Positions 18,216 to 27,464 of a stretch of 64,000 bases of DNA are shown here, one piece after another (positions within the stretch are counted from its first letter, which is position 1; each line of letters starts with the position of its first letter). Below the pieces are notes generated by a model. The model saw nothing but the letters and a program-made list of their open reading frames with translations. It was not told the DNA's origin and searched no databases. Made by a program: the position numbers and the translations under genes. The DNA lies in contig NZ_CP156079.1 in the NCBI RefSeq assembly GCF_040892545.1, positions 4,003,501 through 4,067,500 on the forward strand, in the 5' to 3' direction. This DNA comes from Paracidovorax avenae. Lineage in GTDB: Bacteria > Pseudomonadota > Gammaproteobacteria > Burkholderiales > Burkholderiaceae_C.

Positions 18216-19504
18216 GGCTGGGGCTGTGCGGCGCCGAAGGCCGCCCTTTCCAGGACCGAGGCCGTGGCCACGGCCAGGCCCTGGACGGGCATCAGGTCGT
18301 CGGCTTCGATCCAGAGCGCGCCGGCCAGGCGCGATGCGTGTTCGAGATGGAGCAGGTGGCGCAAGGGGGCACCGACTAGGGCGGTGGACTCCTCCAGCAC
18401 GACCTGGCTGCGGGCGCGGCCCAGGCGCAGCGCCGGGCCTTCCAGAGGCAACGCGGCCAGCGCCGCATCGGCGGCGGAGGCCCGTTCCGGCGCGGGCAGG
18501 GCAAGGTCGAAAAGCCCGTCGGCCGGCGTGCCCGTGAGCAGTGCCACGGCATCGGCCAGCGTGCGGCAGGCCTCCTCCTCGTCCCACGGCGCATGGGCGG
18601 CGAGGTGGCGCAGCAGCGGCACGTCGCCGACCAGGGAGGCGCCCTGGCACTGGAGGGCCCAGGGCATGTCCGGGTGGCGCCCCTCCCGCAGGGCGACCGC
18701 GAGTTCGTAGCCTTCGCGCGCGGCCAGCAGCGCCAGCGCCGCAGGCGAACCGGGGGTGCGCGCCAGCACGGTGCGAGCCGCCGGAGTCTCTTGCGCGCTG
18801 CCCATGAGCGCCAGCGCCGCCAGCGCGGCCTCGGCATCGTCACCCTGCTCCACGGCGGCCAGGGCCCGGGCCTCGTCGCCGCGGCCGGTGCATCGCCACG
18901 CGCAGAGCACGGCCATGCCGCCGGACAGGGATGCGGCCCAGGGCGCGACCGCTTCCGCGAAGGCGTCCGACACCGCGGGCCGGGCGATCGCCAGCCGCAG
19001 CAGCAGGCGGCCGAGCGGAGCGCGCTCCGCGCCCTGCTGCCCGGCCAGCAGCGCCACCCGGGGAGCGAGGTAGTCACCCACCGTGCCGTCGAAGGCGAAG
19101 CGCAGGGCGTTGCAGACCGCGCCCGGCTGGGCCTGCAGGTATTCGCCGCCCAGGTGCGCCAGTTCGGCACCCGCGCGGCCGAGCTGCAGCTGCAGCACCT
19201 CCAGGCAGGAGAGCGCGAAGATGCGCGAAGGTTCGTGCAGGGTTTCGTCGCCCGCGGCGGCGATGGCCTCCCGGCAGGCGGGCAGCACCTCGGGGGCGTG
19301 CGCCAGGTGCTGCTTCAACCCGGCCAGCGCCTGCACGATGGCATCGTCGAACACGGCGATCGCGGCGGGCCGGGCGGCGGAGCGCGGCAGCAGGTGGCTG
19401 CGGCGCCAGTACTGGGTGACCAGCGACCGCGCCATGCGCGCGGGCGGATCGGTCCACACCGGCAGGTCCGTGGCCCGGGGCACGGGCAGTTCGATGACAT
19501 TCAT
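18212..19504 (-). CDS. TIGR02270-type T6SS-associated protein
   Basis: A 430-residue alanine- and leucine-rich cytoplasmic protein, predicted all-helical with HEAT-like repeats. It resembles the TIGR02270 family found in T6SS effector clusters. No signal peptide or catalytic motif is visible. It is the first gene of a minus-strand unit (this gene, thiolase-like protein, Rhs) with a 4-nt overlap to the next, and is divergent from the DUF2169 gene 71 bp away. A role in effector loading is inferred from the conserved neighbourhood only. Confidence 0.7.
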   Translation of the reverse strand: MNVIELPVPRATDLPVWTDPPARMARSLVTQYWRRSHLLPRSAARPAAIAVFDDAIVQALAGLKQHLAHAPEVLPACREAIAAAGDETLHEPSRIFALSCLEVLQLQLGRAGAELAHLGGEYLQAQPGAVCNALRFAFDGTVGDYLAPRVALLAGQQGAERAPLGRLLLRLAIARPAVSDAFAEAVAPWAASLSGGMAVLCAWRCTGRGDEARALAAVEQGDDAEAALAALALMGSAQETPAARTVLARTPGSPAALALLAAREGYELAVALREGRHPDMPWALQCQGASLVGDVPLLRHLAAHAPWDEEEACRTLADAVALLTGTPADGLFDLALPAPERASAADAALAALPLEGPALRLGRARSQVVLEESTALVGAPLRHLLHLEHASRLAGALWIEADDLMPVQGLAVATASVLERAAFGAAQPQP

Positions 19505-19575
19505 TCGGCAGGGGGCGCCGCAGGCCGCGGCGCGCGTGGGATCAAAGACAATGCCGGGCAGGAGGACCCCACCCG

Positions 19576-20568
19576 ATGCTGGACAACCTGACGCCCTTCG
19601 CCGCGGAACTGCTGCCGGGCCACCGGCCGGACGGCAGCGCGTGCCGGACGCTGGTCATCAAGGCCACGCTGGATTTCGCGGGCAGGCCCGTCGCCCAGGG
19701 CAGCGCGCTGCCGATCTACCGCGGCGACGCGTTTTTCGGGGAGGAAGGGCTGCAGGGCACCGTGCGGCACGAGGCCGACCTGGCCCCCTTCAAGCCGCGG
19801 GTGGACGTGGTATTCAACGGCTTCGCCTACGCGCCCGGAGGCCGTCCGGCGGACCGGTTCGACGCGGGCCTGTCCATCGGCGCGGAAACCCGCACGGTGC
19901 GCATCCACGGCCGGCGCGTGTGGCGCCGGCGCATGGGGCTGTTCCCCGTGGCGGAGGCCTGCGAGCCGGCGCTGCGCGTGCCGGTGGTGTACGGCCTTGC
20001 CTTCGGCGGCCAGGACGCGGAAGACCCGATGGCCTTCCATGCCGGCAATCCGCCGGGCACCGGTTTCAGCGCCGGGGTGCCGCGGGACGGCGCGCCGCTG
20101 CACCAGATCGAGTGGGCCGATGCGCCCGTGCGCCTGCCCTCCGGCAATGACCCGCCCGCGGGCTTCGGCTGCATCGGACGCACGTGGCTGCCCCGCCGCG
20201 CCCTGTGGGGCAGCTACGCTCCGCAGGAACTGCAACAGGCGCCCGGCCTCGTGGCACGCATGCCGGCCACCTTCGACCCGGCGGCATGGAACTGTGCCCA
20301 CCCGCGCATGCAGTTCGCGCCGGGACAGGTCCGGCCGGGCACGCGCATCCGGTGGAAGCACCTGTGCGCCCATGGCGAGGGGGAAACCGCCGTGCCGGAC
20401 CTGCAGCCGGCCGTGTCCTGGGCGGTGCGGGGCGAGCGCGGCACCGTCCGCCCCGCGTTCGACACGCTCGTGCTGGAGCCCGAGCACGGCCACATGGCGA
20501 TGGTCTGGCGGCACACGTTCGACAGGGAAGCCGCCCGGTACCTGGAAAGCCTGCAGGTGCATCTCTGA
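19576..20568 (+). CDS. DUF2169 family T6SS adaptor
   Basis: A 330-residue protein of the DUF2169 family, whose members act as adaptors or chaperones that attach PAAR-type effectors to VgrG. The N-terminal part is typical: TLVIKATLDFAGRPVAQG, then VRHEADLAPFKPRVDVVFNG, followed by PVVYGLAFGGQD and FGCIGRTWLPRRALWGSY. No signal peptide is present. A GGAGGA lies about 8 nt before the ATG. It is the only gene of the cluster on the plus strand, with 71 bp to the divergent TIGR02270-type gene and a 7-bp gap to the convergent DUF6484 gene. Confidence 0.85.
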   Translation: MLDNLTPFAAELLPGHRPDGSACRTLVIKATLDFAGRPVAQGSALPIYRGDAFFGEEGLQGTVRHEADLAPFKPRVDVVFNGFAYAPGGRPADRFDAGLSIGAETRTVRIHGRRVWRRRMGLFPVAEACEPALRVPVVYGLAFGGQDAEDPMAFHAGNPPGTGFSAGVPRDGAPLHQIEWADAPVRLPSGNDPPAGFGCIGRTWLPRRALWGSYAPQELQQAPGLVARMPATFDPAAWNCAHPRMQFAPGQVRPGTRIRWKHLCAHGEGETAVPDLQPAVSWAVRGERGTVRPAFDTLVLEPEHGHMAMVWRHTFDREAARYLESLQVHL

Positions 20569-20575
20569 CGGGCAC

Positions 20576-21025
20576 TCAGTTGATCCGGACCTCGGCCGCA
20601 TCGATGTCCACGAGGTCGCGCGCGTCGTGCTCGATCTTCAGGGCCACGAGCCGTGCGAGGCCCTGGCCCGTCAGGCGCAGGGACGCCTCGCCGCACGACA
20701 GCACCACGGCGTCCTGCGACTGCAGGCGGATGGCACGCTGGTTCCAAGGTACCACGGGCGAAGGAGCCAGCACCGCGGTGATGACGGCCTCGCCGCCGGA
20801 GCGCACCACCAGCAGCACCTCGTCGCCGGGAACGAGTTCCGGCAGGAGCACGCCCACGGAGGCGCTGGCGGCCATGTCCGCCGCCGCACCGGGGTACTCC
20901 ACGGCATAGCGGTCCGGGGCCAGCGCCCCGGTGACACGGCCGGTGCGCATCACCGGCGCCGCACCCGCATCGGCGCCTGGCGCGGCGTCGTCCGCCGGGA
21001 TGGAAACAGCCTGCGCTTGTGCCAT
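20576..21025 (-). CDS. DUF6484-like small T6SS-associated protein
   Basis: A 149-residue protein. After a disordered Ala/Pro-rich leader of about 25 residues it shows the beta-rich pattern RTGRVTGALAPDRYAVEYPG, GDEVLLVV and AVVLSCGEASLRLTGQG, resembling DUF6484 proteins that accompany VgrG and look like short spike or OB-fold pieces. GGAGAGGAGGG ends 5 nt before the ATG. The gene follows vgrG by 29 bp on the same strand, so it is likely co-transcribed. Precise role unknown. Confidence 0.65.
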   Translation of the reverse strand: MAQAQAVSIPADDAAPGADAGAAPVMRTGRVTGALAPDRYAVEYPGAAADMAASASVGVLLPELVPGDEVLLVVRSGGEAVITAVLAPSPVVPWNQRAIRLQSQDAVVLSCGEASLRLTGQGLARLVALKIEHDARDLVDIDAAEVRIN

Positions 21026-21054
21026 CGGAACCCTCCTCTCCTGTTTTTCCCGCT

Positions 21055-23397
21055 TCACGCAGGATTGACGTGGCTGTCCGGCGACGAGACCGTCACCTTG
21101 GAGCTGCCCGCGATGGAAATCGTCTGCCCGTTGATCTGCACCGTGCCGTCGCTGGTCATGCGCAGCACGGCCTTGCCGCACTGGATCTCGATTGCGTCTC
21201 CGACCTTGACGGACATCTCCTTGCCCACGCTCAGGGTGCGCACCTCGCCCACGGTGGTGGCCGAGTTCTTGCCCACGTTCTCCGTGTAGTTGTCGGAGGT
21301 CTCGTCCGTGCGGTCCGCACCGACCTTCGTGGTCTGGCTCTGCCCCACGGTGACGGACCGGTTCATGAGCACGTTGGTGGACTGGCTGAGCCCCACGTTC
21401 ACCACCATGGCCGCGCCCACGTTCACGTTGTAGGCTGCGCCGATGTTCACCATCTTCGCCAGGCCCACGTTCTGCAGGTAGGCCAGGCCGATGGTCTCGG
21501 TCTTGAAGCTGCCGACCTTGATCGACCAGTTGTTGCCGATCTTGTCCTTCTCGTTGCGGCCGATGGTCTTGCTGCGGTTGTTGCCGATGGAGACCGTCTC
21601 GTCGATGCCGACGTCTTCCTTCCGGTTGTCGCCGATCGAGATCGTCTCGTCGTGGTCCACCCGCTCCGTGCGGTTGTTGTGCACCGTGATCTTCTCGTCG
21701 CGATCGACCGTCTCGGTCCGGTCCCGGTGGATGGTGTTCGTCTCGTCCCGGTCGATCGTCTTGCGCCGGTCCTGGCCCACCCAGTGGTCCTCGTCGTTCT
21801 CCACCTCGATGAGCTGGTCCTTCTGCGCATGCAGCCACACCTGCTCCGCGCCCTTCTTGTCCTCGAAGCGGATCGCGTTGGCGTCGCCCGCGCCGTTCTT
21901 CATGCCATCGCCGAAGGCCCCGCCCTTGCTCGACTTCGTCTTGATGCCCGACTGCGTCGCATTGCCCGGCAAGGCCCAGGGTGGCATGTTCGCGGCGTTG
22001 TAGACGCTGCCCGTGACGATGGGATAGTCCGGGTCGCCGTTCAGGAAGTCCACGATCACTTCCTGCCCGATGCGCGGGATCGAGATCGCCCCGAAGCCCG
22101 AGCCCGCCCAGCTCGTGGCCACGCGCACCCAGCAGCTGGAGTTCTCGTCCATCGCCCCCAGCCGGTCCCAGTGGAACTGCACCTTGATGCGGCCGTATTC
22201 GTCGGTCCAGATTTCTTCCCCGGCCGGGCCGACCACGACGGCGGTCTGCGGGCCCGTGGTTCTCGGCTTTTGCGTCTTGCGCGCGGGCGTGTACGGAAGG
22301 CTCGTGGGCTGGGCCGTGAGGCTGAACTTCTGGAAGGAGCCCTGCTCTTCGTTGTGCTTGAGCGCCTCGCCCGGCTTGGCGCTGTTGAAGGAAGAACTGC
22401 GCGGGTTCTCGTGCAGGTGGTAGGTGACGCCCGTGATGAGGTATTGCCGGTTCTGGTCGCCGCGCGGGTAGTTCTCCAGCGTGAAGGTGTAGCCCGTGGC
22501 CAGGCTCCGGTGGCGGGATTCACCCCTGACGGTGCTGTGGCCCGTCAGGCCTTCCTGCAGGCGCACGCGGGCATATTGCTCGCCGTCGCCGTGCTGCACG
22601 TAGCCGCCCGGCCATTCGTAGATCTCGTACGCGTCGTGCGCGTGCCCCGGGGGCTGCTGGCGCATGTTGGAGAGGTCCGACCTCGGCTTCTTGAAGTCGT
22701 AGTCGTCGTTGTAGTACCGGCCGGGCTTGATCTCCTCGCCCAATGTCCAGGCGTGGATGTTCTCGCGGTCGGCCGTGGCCGACTTCTCGGGCGGGTAGAA
22801 CGGGATCACGGCCGCGCCCGGCAGGGGCTCGTGGCCGGCCACGATGTCGTCGGCGATCACCAGGGTGTGCTGGCCGCTCGCGTGCTGGAAGTAGTAGTAC
22901 GCGCCTTCATGCTCCAAGAGGCGCGAGACGAAGTCGAAGTCGCTCTCGCCGTACTGCACGCAGTAGTCCCAGGCGCGGTACGCGCGCGTGAGCTTGAGTT
23001 GCATCGGATAACCGTAACGGCTCAAAACCTCTTCCACGATCTGCGGGACGGTCTTGAACTGGAAGATGCGGAAATCCTGCCGCCGCGTGGCCACCCAGAG
23101 CCAGGGCTGCAGGCGCAGGTGGTACGAATACAGCCGATGGTCCTGCCCCTGCATGCCGAAGCGCGTGACCAGGCCGTCCAGGTACCGCTTGCCGCCGCCT
23201 TCGGTCTCGATCTCCACCGTCGCCGTCTTGCCCAGCAGCGCCTTGGGATCGATGTCGCGCCCCTCCGAGAGCAGGTCGATGTCGAAGGAGAAAAGCTGGC
23301 TCAGCTCCTCGCTGCCCCGCAGCTGCCGGAAATGCAGCTGCTCTCCCAGGGGCGTCTGGATGGTGACGCGGCGTGTCATCTTGGTTACGAGGGACAC
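21055..23397 (-). CDS. vgrG: Type VI secretion system spike protein VgrG
   Basis: A 780-residue trimeric spike protein. Residues about 10-330 form the gp27-like part (GEQLHFRQLRGSEELSQLFS; YGESDFDFVSRLLEHEGAYYYF). Residues about 400-490 form the gp5 OB-fold, with the hallmark GRIKVQFHWDR followed by CWVRVATSWAGSGFG. The remaining 250 residues are a repetitive beta-helix (NRTERVDHDETISIGDNRKE and further units) ending in SSPDSHVNPA; no separate toxin domain is fused. The start is either the GTG at 23397 or the ATG at 23379; neither has a strong ribosome site. It heads the minus-strand effector island and presumably carries the downstream Rhs effector. Confidence 0.95.
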   Translation of the reverse strand: MSLVTKMTRRVTIQTPLGEQLHFRQLRGSEELSQLFSFDIDLLSEGRDIDPKALLGKTATVEIETEGGGKRYLDGLVTRFGMQGQDHRLYSYHLRLQPWLWVATRRQDFRIFQFKTVPQIVEEVLSRYGYPMQLKLTRAYRAWDYCVQYGESDFDFVSRLLEHEGAYYYFQHASGQHTLVIADDIVAGHEPLPGAAVIPFYPPEKSATADRENIHAWTLGEEIKPGRYYNDDYDFKKPRSDLSNMRQQPPGHAHDAYEIYEWPGGYVQHGDGEQYARVRLQEGLTGHSTVRGESRHRSLATGYTFTLENYPRGDQNRQYLITGVTYHLHENPRSSSFNSAKPGEALKHNEEQGSFQKFSLTAQPTSLPYTPARKTQKPRTTGPQTAVVVGPAGEEIWTDEYGRIKVQFHWDRLGAMDENSSCWVRVATSWAGSGFGAISIPRIGQEVIVDFLNGDPDYPIVTGSVYNAANMPPWALPGNATQSGIKTKSSKGGAFGDGMKNGAGDANAIRFEDKKGAEQVWLHAQKDQLIEVENDEDHWVGQDRRKTIDRDETNTIHRDRTETVDRDEKITVHNNRTERVDHDETISIGDNRKEDVGIDETVSIGNNRSKTIGRNEKDKIGNNWSIKVGSFKTETIGLAYLQNVGLAKMVNIGAAYNVNVGAAMVVNVGLSQSTNVLMNRSVTVGQSQTTKVGADRTDETSDNYTENVGKNSATTVGEVRTLSVGKEMSVKVGDAIEIQCGKAVLRMTSDGTVQINGQTISIAGSSKVTVSSPDSHVNPA

Positions 23398-23521
23398 GGC
23401 CGGACCGCGCCCGAGGGTTAGAGACGGTCGCGATGATAGGTGGGAGGCTTATCGATTGGATAGCTTTTTGGAAATGTAATTTTGTATCGAAAAGTTATAT
23501 AGCGGCCTGCACCCGCGCTGG

Positions 23522-26182
23522 TCACTCGGGTTGTTCCGAGGCCACCGCGCCGTAGCGGATCAGGAAATCCTGGGCGGGCATGGGCCGCGCGAACAGGTAG
23601 CCCTGGTAGAGGTCGCAGCCGTGCCGGTCCAGGAAATCGCGCTGTTCCTGGGTTTCCACGCCTTCGGCGATGACCTCCAGGTCGAGGTTGCGGGCCATGC
23701 CGATGATGGTCTGCACGATCACGTCGTCCGTGGGCCGCTTGCCCAGGTTGCGCACGAAGGACTGGTCGATCTTCAGCTGGTGCAGCGGCAGGCGGGTGAG
23801 GTAGGCCAGCGACGAGTAGCCCGTGCCGAAATCGTCCACCGAGAAGCGCACGCCCTTGGTGCGCAGCAGGTGCATCTTGGCGACGGAATCGTCCACGTTG
23901 TCGAGCACCAGGGATTCCGTCAGCTCCAGCTCCAGCAGGTGGGGTTTCACGCCCGCATGCTGCAGGGCCTCGACCACGCTGGCGACGAAGTCCGGATGGC
24001 GGAACTGCCGTGCGCTGACGTTCACCGCGATGTGCAGGTTCGAGAGCCGGGGGTCGCTGCTCCAGGCCGCGAGCTGCGCGCAGGCCGTGCGCAGCACCCA
24101 CTGGCCGATGGGCACGATGAGCTCGCTCTCCTCGGCCACGGCGATGAATTCGCCCGGGGCGATCAGCCCCCGCTCGGGATGCTTCCAGCGCAGCAGCCCT
24201 TCGGCCCCGATCACCTCCCCTTTGCGGGAGACCTGCGGCTGGTAATACAGCACGAATTCCTGCGCGGCGATGGCGGCCTGCAGGTCGGCTTCGAGCCGCG
24301 CGCGCTGGCTGATGACGACCTGCATCTGCGGATCGAAGAAGCACAGCGCATTGCCGCGCCGCGCCTTGACCTGGTACATGGCGATGTCCGCCTGCTTGAG
24401 CAGGTCGGCCGCGGTCTGGCGCTGGTCACCGAAGATGGCGGCGCCGACGCTGCAGGTGTTCTGGTGCACCTGCAGCTGCAGGTGGTAGGGCTGGGCCACG
24501 GCATGCAGGATCTTTTCGCCGATGCGCCGCGCGATCGACGCGGCCTCCTGCCGGTCGTGCGAGAGATCGCCCATCATCACCACGAACTCGTCGCCGCCCA
24601 GGCGCGCCACGGTGTCCGCCGGGCGCGCGCAGACCCGCAGGCGCAGCGCCACCTGCTGCAGCAGCAAGTCACCCATCTCGTGGCCCTGTGTGTCGTTGAG
24701 GGTCTTGAACTGGTCCAGGTCCAGGAAGAGCAGCGCGCCGAACTGGTGCGACCGCTGCGCGGTGGCCAGGGCCTGGTGCAGCCGGTCGAGCAGCAGCCGC
24801 CGGTTGGGCAGCCCCGTGAGCGGATCGTAGAAGGCGAGGTTCTCGATCTCCGCGCTGGCCCGGCGCATGTCCGTCACGTCGTGGTAGGTGATCATGAGCC
24901 CGCCCTCGGGCGTGGCGCGCTCGGTGATCTGGATGAAATGGCCGTTGGGCAGCATCTGCTCGTGCGTGCCCCGGGTCTCGCGCTGCAGCAGCAGCCGCTG
25001 CTCGACCCACTCGCGGCGCATGGCCTCGTCGGCTTCGGGCAGGTAGTAGCGGGACGTGGCCTCCAGCACGGAGCGGAACGGCAGGCCCACTTCCATCATG
25101 GACCGCAGCCACGGGAAGATTTCCTCGTAGCGCTGGTTCCACTGCAGCACGCGGTGGCCGGAATCCAGCAGCACGAAGCCGCTGACCATGGAGCCCAGGG
25201 CCTGTTCGAGCGTGGCCTTGGAACGCGCGAGATCGTTGCGCGCACGGCTGATGCGGCGCAGGTAGGCCATGGCGAAGCCGCCCGCCGCCAGCGCGGTGGC
25301 GATCAGCAGGGCCGCGACCGCCGCGATGGCATTGCGCTCGGAGCGCCAGCTCGCCAGCGCCGATGCCTCGGGCAGGCTCGCCGTGATCCAGAGGCCCGGG
25401 TAGAGGATGGGCCGGGCGACCACCAGGGCGGGCATGCCGGTCAGGCGCGCCGGCTGGTCCCAGGCGCTGGAGGCCGGAGCATCGTCGCCCAGCGGGGACA
25501 CGCGCGCCCGGCTGCGCGCCTCGCCGCGGCCGGAAGTGCCGATGATCAGCTCGCCCCGGCCGCGTTCCAGGGTGACTTCCAGCCCCGGGATGTCCGCCCC
25601 CTGGGCGAGTACCGCGGCGAGCATGCTCACGGGCACCTGCAGCACCGCCAGCAGGCGCTCTCCCTGCTGGGAACGGATGGGCCGCGCCGCGTACAGGATG
25701 CGTTCGGAACTGGCGAAGCTGACCGTGAGGGCGCTCAGCAACAGGGTGGGCATGCCCTGGGACATCGCCTCGTCGAAGAACCCGGCCGGAAGTTCCTGGA
25801 GCACGCGCGAGCCCATGGCGTCCGACGCGGCCACCACGTTGCGCCGCTGGTCGATCAGCACCACCGAACGCACGAGGATGTTCTGCCGGGAGGCGCTGCG
25901 CAGCAGCTTGCCGATGAACTCGGGATCGGTGCGGGGCATGCGCTCGCTCCACAGCTCGATCATGTCGTCGGTGCTGGCCAGCAGGACGTCCAGGCCCAGC
26001 AGCGCGCGGTTCAGGGCCGCCTCGGCGCCCGCGGCGAAGCGCGCCACCTGCGTATCGCTCTCGGCCACGGCCACATGCCGCGCATTCACGATCAGCCCCG
26101 CGGCAGCCCCCGCGATACCGAGCACGAGCGCCGCGACCGCCGCGGACACGGCCCACTGCAGGCGGACCGACAGCGCCACCAT
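23522..26182 (-). CDS. Membrane GGDEF-EAL cyclic-di-GMP protein with periplasmic sensor
   Basis: An 886-residue inner-membrane protein. Helix one (about 10-32) and helix two (about 275-298) enclose a periplasmic Cache-like domain of about 240 residues. A PAS domain (about 315-430), a GGDEF domain (about 450-605, LGGDEFVVMMGD intact) and an EAL domain (about 630-880) follow. The EAL motif reads AEGLLRW, so the catalytic Glu is kept but Ala is replaced by Gly; ELTES, DDFGTGYSSL and IAEGVET are intact. It could both make and degrade c-di-GMP. Its ATG overlaps the stop of the TRAP-type binding-protein gene by one nucleotide (TGATG), which points to a joint sensing function. Confidence 0.9.
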   Translation of the reverse strand: MVALSVRLQWAVSAAVAALVLGIAGAAAGLIVNARHVAVAESDTQVARFAAGAEAALNRALLGLDVLLASTDDMIELWSERMPRTDPEFIGKLLRSASRQNILVRSVVLIDQRRNVVAASDAMGSRVLQELPAGFFDEAMSQGMPTLLLSALTVSFASSERILYAARPIRSQQGERLLAVLQVPVSMLAAVLAQGADIPGLEVTLERGRGELIIGTSGRGEARSRARVSPLGDDAPASSAWDQPARLTGMPALVVARPILYPGLWITASLPEASALASWRSERNAIAAVAALLIATALAAGGFAMAYLRRISRARNDLARSKATLEQALGSMVSGFVLLDSGHRVLQWNQRYEEIFPWLRSMMEVGLPFRSVLEATSRYYLPEADEAMRREWVEQRLLLQRETRGTHEQMLPNGHFIQITERATPEGGLMITYHDVTDMRRASAEIENLAFYDPLTGLPNRRLLLDRLHQALATAQRSHQFGALLFLDLDQFKTLNDTQGHEMGDLLLQQVALRLRVCARPADTVARLGGDEFVVMMGDLSHDRQEAASIARRIGEKILHAVAQPYHLQLQVHQNTCSVGAAIFGDQRQTAADLLKQADIAMYQVKARRGNALCFFDPQMQVVISQRARLEADLQAAIAAQEFVLYYQPQVSRKGEVIGAEGLLRWKHPERGLIAPGEFIAVAEESELIVPIGQWVLRTACAQLAAWSSDPRLSNLHIAVNVSARQFRHPDFVASVVEALQHAGVKPHLLELELTESLVLDNVDDSVAKMHLLRTKGVRFSVDDFGTGYSSLAYLTRLPLHQLKIDQSFVRNLGKRPTDDVIVQTIIGMARNLDLEVIAEGVETQEQRDFLDRHGCDLYQGYLFARPMPAQDFLIRYGAVASEQPE

Positions 26183-27366
26183 CAGGGAGTCTCCGGTGCG
26201 GGAATGCCGCGCACCCGGCCCACGGTGCGGCGCCAGACGGCGGCACAGCCATCGCCGCAGCGGCGCAGCCAGCTGGGCAGCACGGACTCGGAGAGCAGGC
26301 GCAGGCGCCGGGCGTCGTCCTCGGGCGACAGGGGCACCACGACCATGGAGCCCTTCTCGCCATGCACGCAGGCCGGTGCCCCGCTGTTGCAGGCCACGCC
26401 CTCTTCCGTCTCGGCCTCCGCATCGCGCCAGATGGCATCTTCCAGCCTGGGCAGCTCGCGCATCAGCAGCGCACGCAACTCGGGCGGCATGGCCGCCCAT
26501 GCCTCGTCATTGGCCCCGAAGAAGGACAGCCCCCAGGTGATGGGCAGCGTGTGCAGGTAGTGGGTCATGCGGTGCAGCCCGAGCGTGTTGCCCGACATGG
26601 TCCCGGTGATGGCGCATTCGCTGTCGCCCGCCTGCAGGCTGGGCACGATCTGACCGAAGCCCGTATAGACGGCCACGCCGCCCAGCGAGGCGATGAAGTC
26701 CGCCTGCGCCGCGGACGAGACGCGCACGCGGCGTCCCTTGAGGTCCGCCAGCCCGGACAGGGCGCTCTTGCAGAACAGCACCTGCGCGGGATAGACGTAC
26801 ACCGCCAGCATCTCGAAATGGTGGTGCCTGCGCAGTTCGTCCTGCAGGTAGGGCCGGAAGGCCTGCACGGAGGCCCGCAGGTCCGCCAGGGTGGGATTGA
26901 GCGCCGGCAGGTCGGCCGCGGTGTACTGCGGGTACTGGGCGGTGAGCGAGCTCATCAGCACCGTGCCCAGCGGCACCACGCCCAGTTCGATCAGGCGCAG
27001 CATCTCGATGCCGGGCACGCCCGCGCGGTCGAAGGGGACGATGGAGGCAGTGAAGCGCCCGCCGCTCAGGCGCGGAAGATCCCTGGTCCAGAACGGAGCC
27101 TCGCGCCGGGAATACTGCGACAGGGCCCCGAGGTTGCCGACGATCCGCAGCCGGTAAGGCGCCGCCGCGCCGGGCGCGGAGGCCGATGACGCCGGCGGGG
27201 AAGCAGGCAGGGCCGGCTCGGCAGGGGCGGCGCCCCCCGGCAGGGCGGCCAGCGCCAGCGCGCAGGACAGCGCCGCCCGCCGTGCCGAAGCGGCAGCAGG
27301 CAAGGCACGGATCAGGTGGCAACGGACGAATCCGCCGGTGCGGGGCGCGCGAAGGTTCGCTGCCAA
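26182..27366 (-). CDS. TRAP-type (DctP family) periplasmic binding protein, orphan sensor
   Basis: A 394-residue secreted solute-binding protein of the TRAP DctP family. A signal peptide (Ala/Leu core after SARRAALSCAL) precedes FWTRDLPRLSGGRFTASIVP, and the family landmark LADLKGRRVRVSS (about residue 205) is followed by a site helix and VPSLQAGDSECAI. No TRAP membrane subunits are nearby. It is directly coupled to the GGDEF-EAL gene downstream, so it probably presents a ligand to that sensor rather than to a transporter. The TTG at 27366 is preferred because GGGAGGA stands 7 nt upstream; an ATG at 27402 or 27441 is possible. Confidence 0.75.
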   Translation of the reverse strand: MAANLRAPRTGGFVRCHLIRALPAAASARRAALSCALALAALPGGAAPAEPALPASPPASSASAPGAAAPYRLRIVGNLGALSQYSRREAPFWTRDLPRLSGGRFTASIVPFDRAGVPGIEMLRLIELGVVPLGTVLMSSLTAQYPQYTAADLPALNPTLADLRASVQAFRPYLQDELRRHHHFEMLAVYVYPAQVLFCKSALSGLADLKGRRVRVSSAAQADFIASLGGVAVYTGFGQIVPSLQAGDSECAITGTMSGNTLGLHRMTHYLHTLPITWGLSFFGANDEAWAAMPPELRALLMRELPRLEDAIWRDAEAETEEGVACNSGAPACVHGEKGSMVVVPLSPEDDARRLRLLSESVLPSWLRRCGDGCAAVWRRTVGRVRGIPAPETP

Positions 27367-27464
27367 ATAGATGTCCTCCCAGTAGCACCGGTTTTTTACC
27401 ATTTTGGATGCCTTTGACAAATGGCGGGAAATGCTCTCCACCCCTCCTCAGAGGGCATGCTGTG

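Noticed and set aside
21100..21800. Short-period repeats resembling a CRISPR array
   Set aside because: The repetition follows the codons of the VgrG beta-helix, the units are imperfect and without unique spacers, and the reading frame is open throughout.
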